NCBI GenBank assembly: GCA_002309275.1
Contig: DBXL01000149.1
Coordinates: forward strand, 5,904-15,944
DNA from: Ruminococcaceae bacterium UBA1213
GTDB taxonomy: Bacteria > Bacillota > Clostridia > Oscillospirales > Acutalibacteraceae
Direction of reading: 5' to 3'
DNA length: 10,041 nucleotides
Below are positions 1 to 8,207 of this stretch, piece by piece. How positions within the stretch are numbered: position 1 is the first letter of the stretch; the number at the start of each line of letters is the position of its first letter. Under the pieces are notes generated by a model. That model was not told the DNA's origin. It was given only the letters and a program-made list of their open reading frames with translations, and did no database searches. The position numbers and the translations under genes are program-made.

Positions 1-579
1 ATTATTCGCAAAATTATGCAAATGCCAAATGTTATCTGCATTGTCGGCAATCATGAATTGATGGGTATGAGATGTCTGCCGTTTCTCATGGGCGAAATTA
101 CGGAAGAATCCATAAATGCTCTTGATACCGATACGCTTGACAACATTCTTATGTGGCAGTACAACGGCTTTTCCACGACCATAAGAGAATTTGCAAAGCT
201 CGATATCGAAACGCAACAGGCTGTTATTGACTATGTAGGCGACTTTCTCACCTATGAACAAATCACCGTCAACAATCAGAAATATATTCTCGTTCATGCA
301 GGTCTGGGCGACTTCTCTCCCGAAAAAGCCCTTGATGACTACACCATTGATGAACTTGTCTGGGAAAGACCAAACTACAATCAAAAATACTTTGATGACA
401 CTATCATCATAACAGGTCATACCCCTACTCAAGTTATCAAAAATAATGACAATCCCGGCTATATTTTCCGCAAAAATAATCACATCGACATTGACTGCGG
501 AGCTTGTTTTGAAAACGGCAGACTTGCCGCTTTATGCCTTGATACCAATGAGGAGTTCTATTCCTCTGAAAATACTTAA
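1..579 (+). CDS. PPP-family metallophosphatase (serine/threonine phosphatase type), 5' truncated
   Basis: The reading frame is open from the first base and ends at TAA 577-579, so the start and the first metal-binding motifs (GDxHG and GDxxDRG in this family) lie upstream of the window. In the 192 visible residues the metal-binding order of calcineurin-like PPP phosphatases can be followed: GNHE at residues 16-19, VHAG around His99, and a GHTP motif at 139-142. A DIDCGACF segment follows, matching the 'IDTGA' strand near the end of these enzymes. The family hydrolyses phosphoserine/phosphothreonine or related phosphoesters using two metal ions; some members cleave diadenosine tetraphosphate, and the substrate cannot be told from this part. 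An internal ATG at 16 has no role as a start, because the conserved fold begins further upstream. Only 16 bases separate it from addB, so the two are probably cotranscribed. Confidence 0.85.
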   Translation: MIRKIMQMPNVICIVGNHELMGMRCLPFLMGEITEESINALDTDTLDNILMWQYNGFSTTIREFAKLDIETQQAVIDYVGDFLTYEQITVNNQKYILVHAGLGDFSPEKALDDYTIDELVWERPNYNQKYFDDTIIITGHTPTQVIKNNDNPGYIFRKNNHIDIDCGACFENGRLAALCLDTNEEFYSSENT

Positions 580-583
580 AAAC

Positions 584-588
584 GGAGG
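584..588 (+). promoter_or_regulatory. Ribosome binding site of addB
   Basis: GGAGG lies 7 bases before ATG 596, just after the phosphatase stop. It fixes the addB start at 596, although the same frame stays open back to ATG 446 inside the phosphatase gene. The protein from 596 begins directly with the family's N-terminal strand and P-loop. Confidence 0.85.
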
Positions 589-595
589 TCTTTCT

Positions 596-3500
596 ATGAT
601 ACAGTTTTTCTGCGGAAGAAACGGCTCCGGCAAAACTTATAAAATTTATGAAAAAATCAGTGCCGAAGCCAATCTTCAAAATGTTCTTCTTATCGTGCCT
701 GACCAAAGCACCTTTATCAATGAAAAAAGAATCCTTAATCAATTCGGTGCTTCCAAAGCTTCTCAAATAAGAGTTTTCGGCTTTAACAGGCTCTATGACT
801 ATCTCTCTGAAAAATTCAACGAAATGCCTAAACAAAAAATTGATGACGGAGCAAAAAATGTTTTAATGAGCATTGCTGCCGAAGAAGTTTCCGATAAACT
901 CGATATGTATGCCAAAAAAGCTCAAAAAGCTGATTTTGCCGAACTCATGCTCAATGCCGTCAATGAATACAAGCTCTGTGCAATATCCCCTGAACAGCTT
1001 TTTCAGACTGCCGAAAAGCTCTCTGACGAACACCTGAAACAAAAACTTAAAGAAAGTGCTTTGATTTATTCGGCTTATGACCTGCTCGTTAATGAAACAT
1101 ATTCCGATCCCAGCGATGACATGGAAAGGCTCTATCAGATACTCTGCACACATGAATTTTTCAGAAACAAACGTGTATATATCGACTCTTTCAACAGCTT
1201 CTCCGGACAGGAATATAAAATCGTTGAACAAATTATTGAACAGGCAGATTATGTAGGAATGACTGTCGGCTGCTCGGCAAATCCGAATGAAAATGATGAA
1301 AACTCTATTTTCAGAGAACCTTTTATTACTATGAACAGACTTTCTGCCTTTGCAAATGAAAATCATATCCAAATTCTTCCCTGCCTAAACCTCTCTCAGC
1401 AAAAAAGATTTTCTTCCCCCTCTTTACAGGCTCTTGAAGAATCCTTTTTCAGATTTGACGGCGATATTTATTACTGTGACGACAATGCCGTACAGCTCTA
1501 TGAAAGCATGAATGAATATGACGAAATTCAGCAGGTCGCAAGAAACATATCCCTCCTCGTGAGAGAACATGACTATTCATACAATGATATTACCGTCATA
1601 TGCCGTGACGCTGATATTTTCAGGCACGTTATAGAATCTGAATTTCCAAAATATGACATTCCTTTCTTTATGTCAGAAAAAAAGCCTCTTGAAAATCATG
1701 CTCTGATAGAATTTATCCTCTCTGCATTTGATACGGTTCACTCCTCTTTTGCAACAGAAAATATCCTCTCTTTCCTTAAAACAGATTTTTCGGCTCTCTC
1801 TCCCGAAAATGTATGCATACTTGAAAACTATGTCTATATGTGGGACATAAGGGGCAAACGCTGGAAATCGGAATTTACAATGAATCCTGACGGAAATTCC
1901 ATGACCGAAAATGAGGAAACCCTGCTCGAACTCGCTCAAATCGAGGATTTCAGAAAACAGGCTGTTATCCCTCTCATTCAATTTTCTGACAATCTCAAAA
2001 ATGCACAAAATGGCGGCGATATTTCAAAAGCTGTTTATACCCTTTTGCAAAGCGTCAATGCTGAAGAAAAACTCCAAAAAATTGCTCTCTGGTTCCGTGA
2101 AAACGGTGATATAAAATCCTATGAAACAGAAATCCGTATATGGAATATCACTATGGAAATCCTTGATAAAATGTATCATATCTTTGAAAACAAGTCCATT
2201 GACTCTAAACGCTATCTTGACCTCCTCAAGCTTATGATAAGAAAAAGTCCCGTTTCCGACATTCCCGAAACGCTTGACCAGGTTACAGTCGGTCTTGCCG
2301 GAAACCTTATTTCCGAAAATCCCAAAGCCGTATTTATCATTGGTGCTTCCGAGGGAATATTTCCTGCCGTTCCGAAACCCTCAGGTCTTTTCAGCGACAG
2401 TGAACGCTCTGAACTTATCTCTCTTGAACTCCCCCTGCACTACGGTGTGTATGACAAATCAATGCTTGAAAAATATAACGTATATTCTGCCATATCCCTG
2501 CCGTCTCAAAAACTCTTTGTAAGCTGTCACATCACCAACTCCAAGGGCGATAAATTCAAACCTTCCTCCATCTTCACAGAAATACAGTCCATTCTTCCCA
2601 CTACCTCTGTGATAAACAAATCCATGCTTTCACCAAGGGATATTTATTTCACTAAAAAACAAAGCTTTGAAGAATGTGCTTCCAAGTGGAATGACAATTC
2701 ATCTGAATCAGATACTTTAAAAACCTTTTTCCAAAATTCAGACAATTTCAAACACATCTGTACTGCCATAGACAAAGCTGTTAAAGATGAACCCTATCGG
2801 ATTGCAGACAGAAAAAAAGCTAAACAGCTTTTCGGTGAACACATAAGACTTTCTGCCTCTCAGGCTGAAACTTATTACAGCTGTCCATTTGAGTATTTCT
2901 GCCGTTACGGTCTTAACGTTTATCCAAGAAAACGTGCTGTAATGGATGCAGGTATGTATGGCAGTGTTGTGCATTACGTTCTCGAAAATCTCCTTAAAGA
3001 AGAAAAATTTGAAAACATCAAAAGCTTTGATGAAAAACAACTCTCCGATACCGTTAAAAAACATATCGAAAATTATATCCGTGCCATAGGCGGAAAAGAT
3101 GACCGCCTGGAAAGATTTATGATGCAGTTCAGATTCATGGAAAGAAATCTTGTTATCGTGCTGAAACGGCTTATTGCAGAATTTAATGTATGTCAATTCA
3201 TACCTGAAAGCTTTGAACTGAAAATCGGCGGGGCAAACTGCGATATACCTGCCTATACACTCCGTCTGCCTACCGGTGAAAAAATATCCGTCACAGGCAA
3301 AATTGACCGTGTGGATACCTATGTCAGAAACAATGAAAAATATATCCGTATTATCGACTACAAGACCGGAAAAAAGACTTTCAAACTTTCTGATGTTTAC
3401 TACGGTCTTAATATGCAGATGCTTCTCTATCTCTCTGCAATAGACAAAAACGGCTCTCAAAAATTCTCCGAAGAAAAAAAATATTCCCTTGCACCGGCAG

Positions 3501-3952
3501 GTATTCTCTATATGCCCTCAACTCCCGACTCCTCTTCCAAAATATTTAATTCGCCTGATGAAAAAGCTAAAAATTCTGATGAACAACAGAAAAATTTTAA
3601 AATGAGCGGTCTGCTTATCAAAGATAAGGAAATCCTCTCCGCTATGGAAGATAACATCAAAGGTATATATATCCCTGCAAAAGATGATGTCGAAAAATGT
3701 GAAAATCTCGTCACCCTCGCCCAGTACGGCAATATATTCAAATACATCGACAAAAAATTCACTTCAATGGCTCAGTCACTTTTTGACGGCAATATTGAAA
3801 GAAATCCTGTTAAATCCTCTTTTGATGCCTGCCAGTTCTGCGACTACAAGACTGTATGCGGATACGAAAAAGGAAAAAAATCCAATGACTTCAAAAAAAG
3901 CTCCAATGATGAAATCCTGAAACAGATAGAGGAGGATCTGAAAAATGTCTGA
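596..3952 (+). CDS. addB: AddB, ATP-dependent helicase/deoxyribonuclease subunit B
   Basis: This is the second subunit of the AddAB helicase-nuclease, which unwinds and resects double-strand DNA ends until it meets a Chi site and then leaves a 3' tail for RecA. The product is 1118 residues, close to the usual size (about 1,150). Residues 7-14 are an intact Walker A (GRNGSGKT), followed by the family signature IVPDQSTF at 33-40. In AddB the helicase fold is known not to be the motor; it acts in Chi recognition. The C-terminal RecB-type nuclease shows GKIDRVD (Asp904, Asp907) and IDYKTGKK (Asp921, Lys923). The four cysteines of the 4Fe-4S clamp around the nuclease are present: Cys763 in an SCPFEYF motif, then Cys1079, Cys1082 and Cys1088 in C-x2-C-x5-C spacing, as in Bacillus AddB. 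The start at 596 is set by the GGAGG at 584-588. The last 8 bases overlap addA, so translation is probably coupled. Confidence 0.96.
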   Translation: MIQFFCGRNGSGKTYKIYEKISAEANLQNVLLIVPDQSTFINEKRILNQFGASKASQIRVFGFNRLYDYLSEKFNEMPKQKIDDGAKNVLMSIAAEEVSDKLDMYAKKAQKADFAELMLNAVNEYKLCAISPEQLFQTAEKLSDEHLKQKLKESALIYSAYDLLVNETYSDPSDDMERLYQILCTHEFFRNKRVYIDSFNSFSGQEYKIVEQIIEQADYVGMTVGCSANPNENDENSIFREPFITMNRLSAFANENHIQILPCLNLSQQKRFSSPSLQALEESFFRFDGDIYYCDDNAVQLYESMNEYDEIQQVARNISLLVREHDYSYNDITVICRDADIFRHVIESEFPKYDIPFFMSEKKPLENHALIEFILSAFDTVHSSFATENILSFLKTDFSALSPENVCILENYVYMWDIRGKRWKSEFTMNPDGNSMTENEETLLELAQIEDFRKQAVIPLIQFSDNLKNAQNGGDISKAVYTLLQSVNAEEKLQKIALWFRENGDIKSYETEIRIWNITMEILDKMYHIFENKSIDSKRYLDLLKLMIRKSPVSDIPETLDQVTVGLAGNLISENPKAVFIIGASEGIFPAVPKPSGLFSDSERSELISLELPLHYGVYDKSMLEKYNVYSAISLPSQKLFVSCHITNSKGDKFKPSSIFTEIQSILPTTSVINKSMLSPRDIYFTKKQSFEECASKWNDNSSESDTLKTFFQNSDNFKHICTAIDKAVKDEPYRIADRKKAKQLFGEHIRLSASQAETYYSCPFEYFCRYGLNVYPRKRAVMDAGMYGSVVHYVLENLLKEEKFENIKSFDEKQLSDTVKKHIENYIRAIGGKDDRLERFMMQFRFMERNLVIVLKRLIAEFNVCQFIPESFELKIGGANCDIPAYTLRLPTGEKISVTGKIDRVDTYVRNNEKYIRIIDYKTGKKTFKLSDVYYGLNMQMLLYLSAIDKNGSQKFSEEKKYSLAPAGILYMPSTPDSSSKIFNSPDEKAKNSDEQQKNFKMSGLLIKDKEILSAMEDNIKGIYIPAKDDVEKCENLVTLAQYGNIFKYIDKKFTSMAQSLFDGNIERNPVKSSFDACQFCDYKTVCGYEKGKKSNDFKKSSNDEILKQIEEDLKNV
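3923..3940 (+). promoter_or_regulatory. addA ribosome binding site in the loop of a small hairpin
   Basis: The strong Shine-Dalgarno AGAGGAGG (3928-3935) lies inside the 3' end of addB, 9 bases before the addA ATG at 3945. It is flanked by a perfect 5-base inverted repeat, CAGAT 3923-3927 and ATCTG 3936-3940, so the Shine-Dalgarno would form the 8-base loop. The ribosome site itself is clear. Whether the short stem matters is unknown; these bases also encode the AddB C-terminus. Confidence 0.7.
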
Positions 3953-6900
3953 AATGAAATTTACACCCGCTCAGCAAGATGCCATCAATGCCGAGGGCGG
4001 TTCTGTCATCGTTTCCGCTGCCGCCGGCTCCGGAAAAACAAGAGTCCTTGTTCAGCGTGTTATTAAAATGCTTACCCGTGAAAAAAATCCCATACCTGCC
4101 GACAGACTGCTTATTGTTACTTTTACCAATGCCGCTGCCGATGAAATGAAAAAAAGAATCAATTCCGAAATAGAAAAACTTATCAAACAATCTCCCCAGA
4201 ATACATTTCTCCGCCGTCAGCAAATCCTGCTCATGAATGCAGACATCTGCACCATTCACAGCTTCTGCAGCAGGCTTATTAAAGAAAATTTCTTCTCCCT
4301 CGACATCAGTCAGGATTTCAGAATCGCTCCCGATACAGAACTTGCCGTTATCAAATACCGTATCATGTCCGATATTATCGAACAAAAATATACCGAAAAT
4401 ACCAACAGCTTTGCTCTGCTGAGTGCCATTTTCTCCGGCACTAAAAATGATAATAACCTTGAACGCACTCTGCTTGATATTTATACAAAATGCAGTTCCC
4501 ATCCTGACATGAATCAATGGATAGACCGTGCAGCCGAATTCTATAACCCCGATATTCCCCTTTCAGAAACTATATTTACAAAAATCGCCTTTGCTGCTCT
4601 TGAAACCTCTCTCAAATATTTCCACATCATGCTTGATACCGCTGAAAAAATCATCTCCGACAATTCCAATGCTTTCTGCACCGGCAAAGATACCAGCGGT
4701 GAAAATAAACTCAATACCCTTGACCTCTTTGTCAAAAAACTGGAAACCCTCTCCGCTCAAAAAAACTGGAACGGCATTTCCAATATCATCTCTTCTTTCA
4801 AAAAAACAAAATATCTTCCTCCCAGAAGTAAAAAATTTCCCGTTTCCTCCGAGGAACTCCAGACTTTAAAAATCTGCTTCAGTACCATTGATGACGAAAT
4901 TCAAAAAAAACTTCTGCCTGTTTTCGGCATTTCCGAAGATGTCTATCAAAACGATACACAACAGGTCTATCCTGCCGTTTGCTGTATGTGCGGTATCATC
5001 AAGGAATTTTCTCAAAAATTCTTTGAAAAGAAAAAAGAAAAAAATATCCTTGACTTTTCAGACCTTGAACACCTCGCTCTTAAACTCCTTAAAAATCCCT
5101 CGTCAGACGGCAAAAGCGACTTTGCCCAAAGCATTTCTCAAAAATATGACGCTATCATGATAGATGAATTTCAGGATACCAATGAAATTCAAGACCTGAT
5201 TTTCCGATACATCTCCAAAAATGAAACTAATCTCTTCGTTGTCGGCGACGTTAAGCAAAGTATATACCGTTTCAGAGAGGCTATGCCCGAAATCTTTAAA
5301 GCCAGAAGAAAAAATTCTGTCTTATATCACAGTGAGTTACCTGAATTTCCTGCCTGTATCATTCTTGACAAGAATTTCAGAAGCCGTGAAAATATTATCG
5401 ACAGCGTTAATTTTGTTTTCGGTGCAGTCATGTCCGAACACGTGGGCGAAATCGTTTATGATGACAGTGAAAAACTCTCTGTCGGTGCAGTATATCCCCC
5501 CTCCGACAATACACAGACTGAAATTCATCTCCTTGATACAAGCTCCCCGAATGATGATTCCGATGATGAACACAACAGCTATGAAAAAGAAGCTCAATAC
5601 ATTGCAGAAATGATAAAAAATATGCTTGAAAATAATTTTCAGGTATGTGAAAACGGCACTATGCGTAAAGCAAAATACAGCGATTTCTGCATATTAATGC
5701 GTGTTATGAAATCCCACTCCCAGGAATATGCCGACACTATGAACCGTTACGGTATCCCTGCCTATGTCGAACAGCCTTACGACCTCTTTGAATGTTATGA
5801 AGTCAATGCCGTTATCTCTTTCTTCAAAGCCGTTGACAACAGACTCCTTGATATTCCAATGCTTACTCTGCTTATCCTGCCTGTATTCAGCTTTTCCCCT
5901 GATGACCTCGCTTTTCTCAAGTCACACTTCAATGCAAAGCACATCTACTCTCAAATACACTTATGCCTTGAAGATACAGAAATCTCTCCCGACAGCGAAG
6001 AACAGCAATATAAAATTTCTCTCCAGAAAAAATGCAGACAATTTATGGACACAATGGAGTATTTCAGAAAACTCTCCGTTACTTCCAGCATAAGCGAACT
6101 TGCAGAGGCTTTCTTTGAAAAAACAGGCTTTCTCTCCGTCATCAACGCTATGCCCAACGGCTCTGTCAGGCTCAAAAATACAAGAAAATTCATGAGCTTT
6201 GTCAGAGAATACGAAAGCGGCTCAAAAAGCGGTCTGTCCGATTTCGTAAGACATATTGACTACCTCGAACAAAGTGATACCACCATGCCTGCAAGTGATG
6301 CCGAACCTGAAAACGCTGTTAAAATTATCAGCATTCACCACTCAAAAGGTCTTGAATTCCCTGTATGTATCATGGCAGGAATGAATATGACAGGAAATAC
6401 AACTCCGCCGGATGTATTCTGCCACAAAAAACTCGGCTTCGGCATGAAAATGACCGAAACTTCTTCTCTGTTTAAATACAATACCCTCCAGAGAAATATT
6501 ATCAAACAAGTAAACGACCTTGAAGAACTCAGTGAGGCTATGCGTATTTTATACGTTGCTATGACGAGGGCTAAAGAAAAACTCATTGCCGTCATCTCTT
6601 TCGGCTCCAAAAAAGAAAACGGCTTTGAACAAAAACTTGCCGAAATCGCTTCCCTTGTCAAAATAAATGACGGAAAAATTGATGAGCACTGTGTTGAAAA
6701 TGCCAAAACTCTCGGAAACTGGATTCTTATGTGTGCATTCGCTCACCCCGATATGTCACAGCTCCGACATGACGCAGGTGCTGATGATATTATCCCTATT
6801 CCTACCAAATCACACTGGAAATATATCAGGGTATCTTCCGACAGCCTTCCAAAAACAGATACCTCCCCCCTTCAGCAAACAGAAATTAAAATCGACAATG

Positions 6901-7559
6901 ACCTGCTTGAACTCCTTGAAAACCGTTTCTCGCAAACTTATAAATATCAGTCAAGAACTGCCGTTCCTTCAAAAGTTTCTGCCTCCACGCTTGCACACTC
7001 TCAGAACGATACCGAAATCATAACTGCCAAACCTTCTTTTGCCGTCACAGGAAAGCTTACAAGTGCCGAAAAGGGTACTGCCATGCATACTTTCCTCCAA
7101 TATGCAGACTTTACAAAACTTGCTCAAAATCCCCTTGATGAAAAACAACATCTCCTTAATATCAACCGCATTTCCAAAGAACAATTTAATGTAATCAGTA
7201 AAGCTGATATTAACCGCTTTATACAAAGTCAGACTTATCAATTTATCACTTCCGCAGAACGTGTTGAAAAAGAATACCGCTTTACAGTAAACATATCTGC
7301 CAAGGAAATCGGCAAACCCTTTGAAAACTGCAATGAACAAGTAATTCTTCAGGGTGCTATGGACTGTCTTGCCATCAACCATGACGGCATTATCATCATA
7401 GACTACAAAACCGACTATGTAAAAGATATTCTCTCCCTTAAAGAACGCTATCAAAAACAGCTTGATCTCTATAAAATTGCCGCTGAACAAATTTTTAATA
7501 TCCCTGTCAGAAAGTGCATTATCTACTCTACAAAACTCGGTCAGGAAATTGAAGTTTAA
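3945..7559 (+). CDS. addA: AddA, ATP-dependent helicase/nuclease subunit A
   Basis: This is the motor subunit of AddAB: a UvrD-like superfamily 1A 3'-5' helicase fused to a RecB-family nuclease, acting on broken DNA ends in homologous recombination. At 1204 residues it is full length (family about 1,200-1,250). Motifs run in order: Q-motif TPAQQ (7-11), Walker A AGSGKT (27-32), motif Ia TFTNAAADEM (59-68), TIHSFC around His105, Walker B DEFQDT (Asp407-Glu408), motif III GDVKQSIYRFR from 434, motif IV NFRS (477-480), motif V HHSKGLEF (798-805) and motif VI YVAMTRAKE with Arg875. The C-terminal nuclease has His1048 (AMHTF), Asp1140 (GAMD) and Asp1153/Lys1155 (IDYKT), so both activities look intact. 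ATG 3945 follows AGAGGAGG and overlaps the addB end by 8 bases, the usual addBA arrangement. No frameshift is seen. Confidence 0.97.
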   Translation: MSEMKFTPAQQDAINAEGGSVIVSAAAGSGKTRVLVQRVIKMLTREKNPIPADRLLIVTFTNAAADEMKKRINSEIEKLIKQSPQNTFLRRQQILLMNADICTIHSFCSRLIKENFFSLDISQDFRIAPDTELAVIKYRIMSDIIEQKYTENTNSFALLSAIFSGTKNDNNLERTLLDIYTKCSSHPDMNQWIDRAAEFYNPDIPLSETIFTKIAFAALETSLKYFHIMLDTAEKIISDNSNAFCTGKDTSGENKLNTLDLFVKKLETLSAQKNWNGISNIISSFKKTKYLPPRSKKFPVSSEELQTLKICFSTIDDEIQKKLLPVFGISEDVYQNDTQQVYPAVCCMCGIIKEFSQKFFEKKKEKNILDFSDLEHLALKLLKNPSSDGKSDFAQSISQKYDAIMIDEFQDTNEIQDLIFRYISKNETNLFVVGDVKQSIYRFREAMPEIFKARRKNSVLYHSELPEFPACIILDKNFRSRENIIDSVNFVFGAVMSEHVGEIVYDDSEKLSVGAVYPPSDNTQTEIHLLDTSSPNDDSDDEHNSYEKEAQYIAEMIKNMLENNFQVCENGTMRKAKYSDFCILMRVMKSHSQEYADTMNRYGIPAYVEQPYDLFECYEVNAVISFFKAVDNRLLDIPMLTLLILPVFSFSPDDLAFLKSHFNAKHIYSQIHLCLEDTEISPDSEEQQYKISLQKKCRQFMDTMEYFRKLSVTSSISELAEAFFEKTGFLSVINAMPNGSVRLKNTRKFMSFVREYESGSKSGLSDFVRHIDYLEQSDTTMPASDAEPENAVKIISIHHSKGLEFPVCIMAGMNMTGNTTPPDVFCHKKLGFGMKMTETSSLFKYNTLQRNIIKQVNDLEELSEAMRILYVAMTRAKEKLIAVISFGSKKENGFEQKLAEIASLVKINDGKIDEHCVENAKTLGNWILMCAFAHPDMSQLRHDAGADDIIPIPTKSHWKYIRVSSDSLPKTDTSPLQQTEIKIDNDLLELLENRFSQTYKYQSRTAVPSKVSASTLAHSQNDTEIITAKPSFAVTGKLTSAEKGTAMHTFLQYADFTKLAQNPLDEKQHLLNINRISKEQFNVISKADINRFIQSQTYQFITSAERVEKEYRFTVNISAKEIGKPFENCNEQVILQGAMDCLAINHDGIIIIDYKTDYVKDILSLKERYQKQLDLYKIAAEQIFNIPVRKCIIYSTKLGQEIEV

Positions 7560-7567
7560 AACATAAT

Positions 7568-7625
7568 TCCATGCTGTCCAACATACCTATTACAAAAAAG
7601 GAGTGGGACAGCATGGACTTTTTTT
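7568..7625 (+). promoter_or_regulatory. Terminator-like hairpin spanning the mntP start
   Basis: A perfect 12-base inverted repeat pairs 7568-7579 (TCCATGCTGTCC) with 7606-7617 (GGACAGCATGGA). The 26-base loop contains the mntP Shine-Dalgarno (AAGGAG, 7598-7603). The right arm contains the mntP ATG (7613-7615). One base after the stem comes a run of seven T's (7619-7625), so the RNA resembles an intrinsic terminator. It could end the addBA transcript, hide the mntP start codon, or both. The structure is seen in the sequence; the function is inferred. The large loop is unusual for a simple terminator. Confidence 0.6.
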
Positions 7626-8164
7626 CAGTTATTTTCATTGCTCTTGCACTTTCCGCAGACGCTTCTGCCGTTTCTGCCGTGTGCGGAATGAATACATCAA
7701 AAAATAAATTTCTCTCCGCAACGGCAACGGCACTTCTTTTCGGTCTTTTTCAGGCTTTTATGCCCATTCTGGGCTGGAGTATCGGCAAGCTCGGCAATAC
7801 TATATTTCTGCCTTTTGAAAATATCCTTGCATTTTCCATACTTCTATTTCTCGGAGTGAAAATGCTCTTTGACGCAAAACAACAAAACTATCCCCCATCC
7901 GTCAATATAAAAAATCTCCTTGTCCTTGCCGCCGCCACAAGCATTGATGCTCTCGCCGCAGGCATTACTCTGCCTGCCGTAATAAACTCCCTGTCTGTTC
8001 TCTCAATGCTCCAGGCTGTTTCCGTTATCGGTCTTATAACTTTTATTCTTTCCTTTGCCTGCTTTTCCATAGGCAGTGTCCTGCACCGTGCCAATCCCGT
8101 ACTCGCAGAAATTTTCGGCGGAATTATGCTTATTCTTATCGCCTTCAAAACACTTTTCTTTTAA
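7613..8164 (+). CDS. mntP: MntP-family manganese efflux pump
   Basis: This is a small integral membrane protein of 183 residues (Escherichia coli MntP is 188) that belongs to the MntP/DUF204 family, which exports Mn2+ and protects against manganese excess. It has the family's two-repeat layout of about six membrane helices. Each repeat carries its signature acidic motif: ALSADASAVS with Asp16 in helix 1 and ATSIDALAAG with Asp112 in helix 4. FGLFQAFMPILGW (43-55) and the closing AEIFGGIMLILIAFK segment also match the family. The paralogous sporulation protein YtaF shares the fold but its signatures differ, so MntP fits better. I chose ATG 7613 because AAGGAG lies 9 bases upstream and the protein then begins at helix 1. 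An in-frame ATG at 7571 would add 14 polar residues and has no ribosome site. The start lies in the hairpin described at 7568-7625. The classical manganese riboswitch (yybP-ykoY) is not visible. Confidence 0.9.
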   Translation: MDFFSVIFIALALSADASAVSAVCGMNTSKNKFLSATATALLFGLFQAFMPILGWSIGKLGNTIFLPFENILAFSILLFLGVKMLFDAKQQNYPPSVNIKNLLVLAAATSIDALAAGITLPAVINSLSVLSMLQAVSVIGLITFILSFACFSIGSVLHRANPVLAEIFGGIMLILIAFKTLFF

Positions 8165-8172
8165 CATTTTCT

Positions 8173-8205
8173 GCACCCCCGTATATTATAATACAGGGGT
8201 GCTTT
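8173..8205 (+). promoter_or_regulatory. Hairpin sequestering the yunB ribosome binding site
   Basis: GCACCCC (8173-8179) pairs with GGGGTGC (8196-8202). A C-A mismatch follows, then GTAT/ATAC (8181-8184 with 8191-8194), leaving a 6-base loop. Only three T's follow, so it is a poor terminator for mntP. The right arm holds AGGGGTG, the only purine-rich Shine-Dalgarno candidate before the yunB ATG at 8208, so folding would block it. Weak termination of mntP and control of yunB translation are both possible. Confidence 0.5.
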
Positions 8206-8207
8206 CC

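Noticed and set aside
446..595. The addB frame is open upstream to an ATG at 446, giving a 50-residue extension.
   Set aside because: It lies wholly inside the phosphatase gene and has no ribosome site. GGAGG at 584-588 and the family N-terminus both point to ATG 596.
2738..3460. A 240-codon open frame on the minus strand.
   Set aside because: It lies inside addB opposite conserved motifs, has no ribosome site or recognisable domain, and is explained by the codon bias of addB.
7571..7612. An earlier in-frame ATG for mntP at 7571, in the left arm of the hairpin.
   Set aside because: No Shine-Dalgarno precedes it, and it would add 14 polar residues before helix 1, which MntP proteins lack. 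AAGGAG is correctly placed for ATG 7613.
7560..7612. A possible yybP-ykoY manganese riboswitch before mntP.
   Set aside because: Only 53 bases separate the addA stop from the ATG, too few for that roughly 100-base RNA, and its conserved loops are not seen.
8181..8194. A TATAAT at 8187-8192 as a yunB promoter.
   Set aside because: No -35 box occurs at 16-18 bases upstream, and a sigma-E pair with proper spacing is not found. The A/T bases are the inner part and loop of the hairpin.
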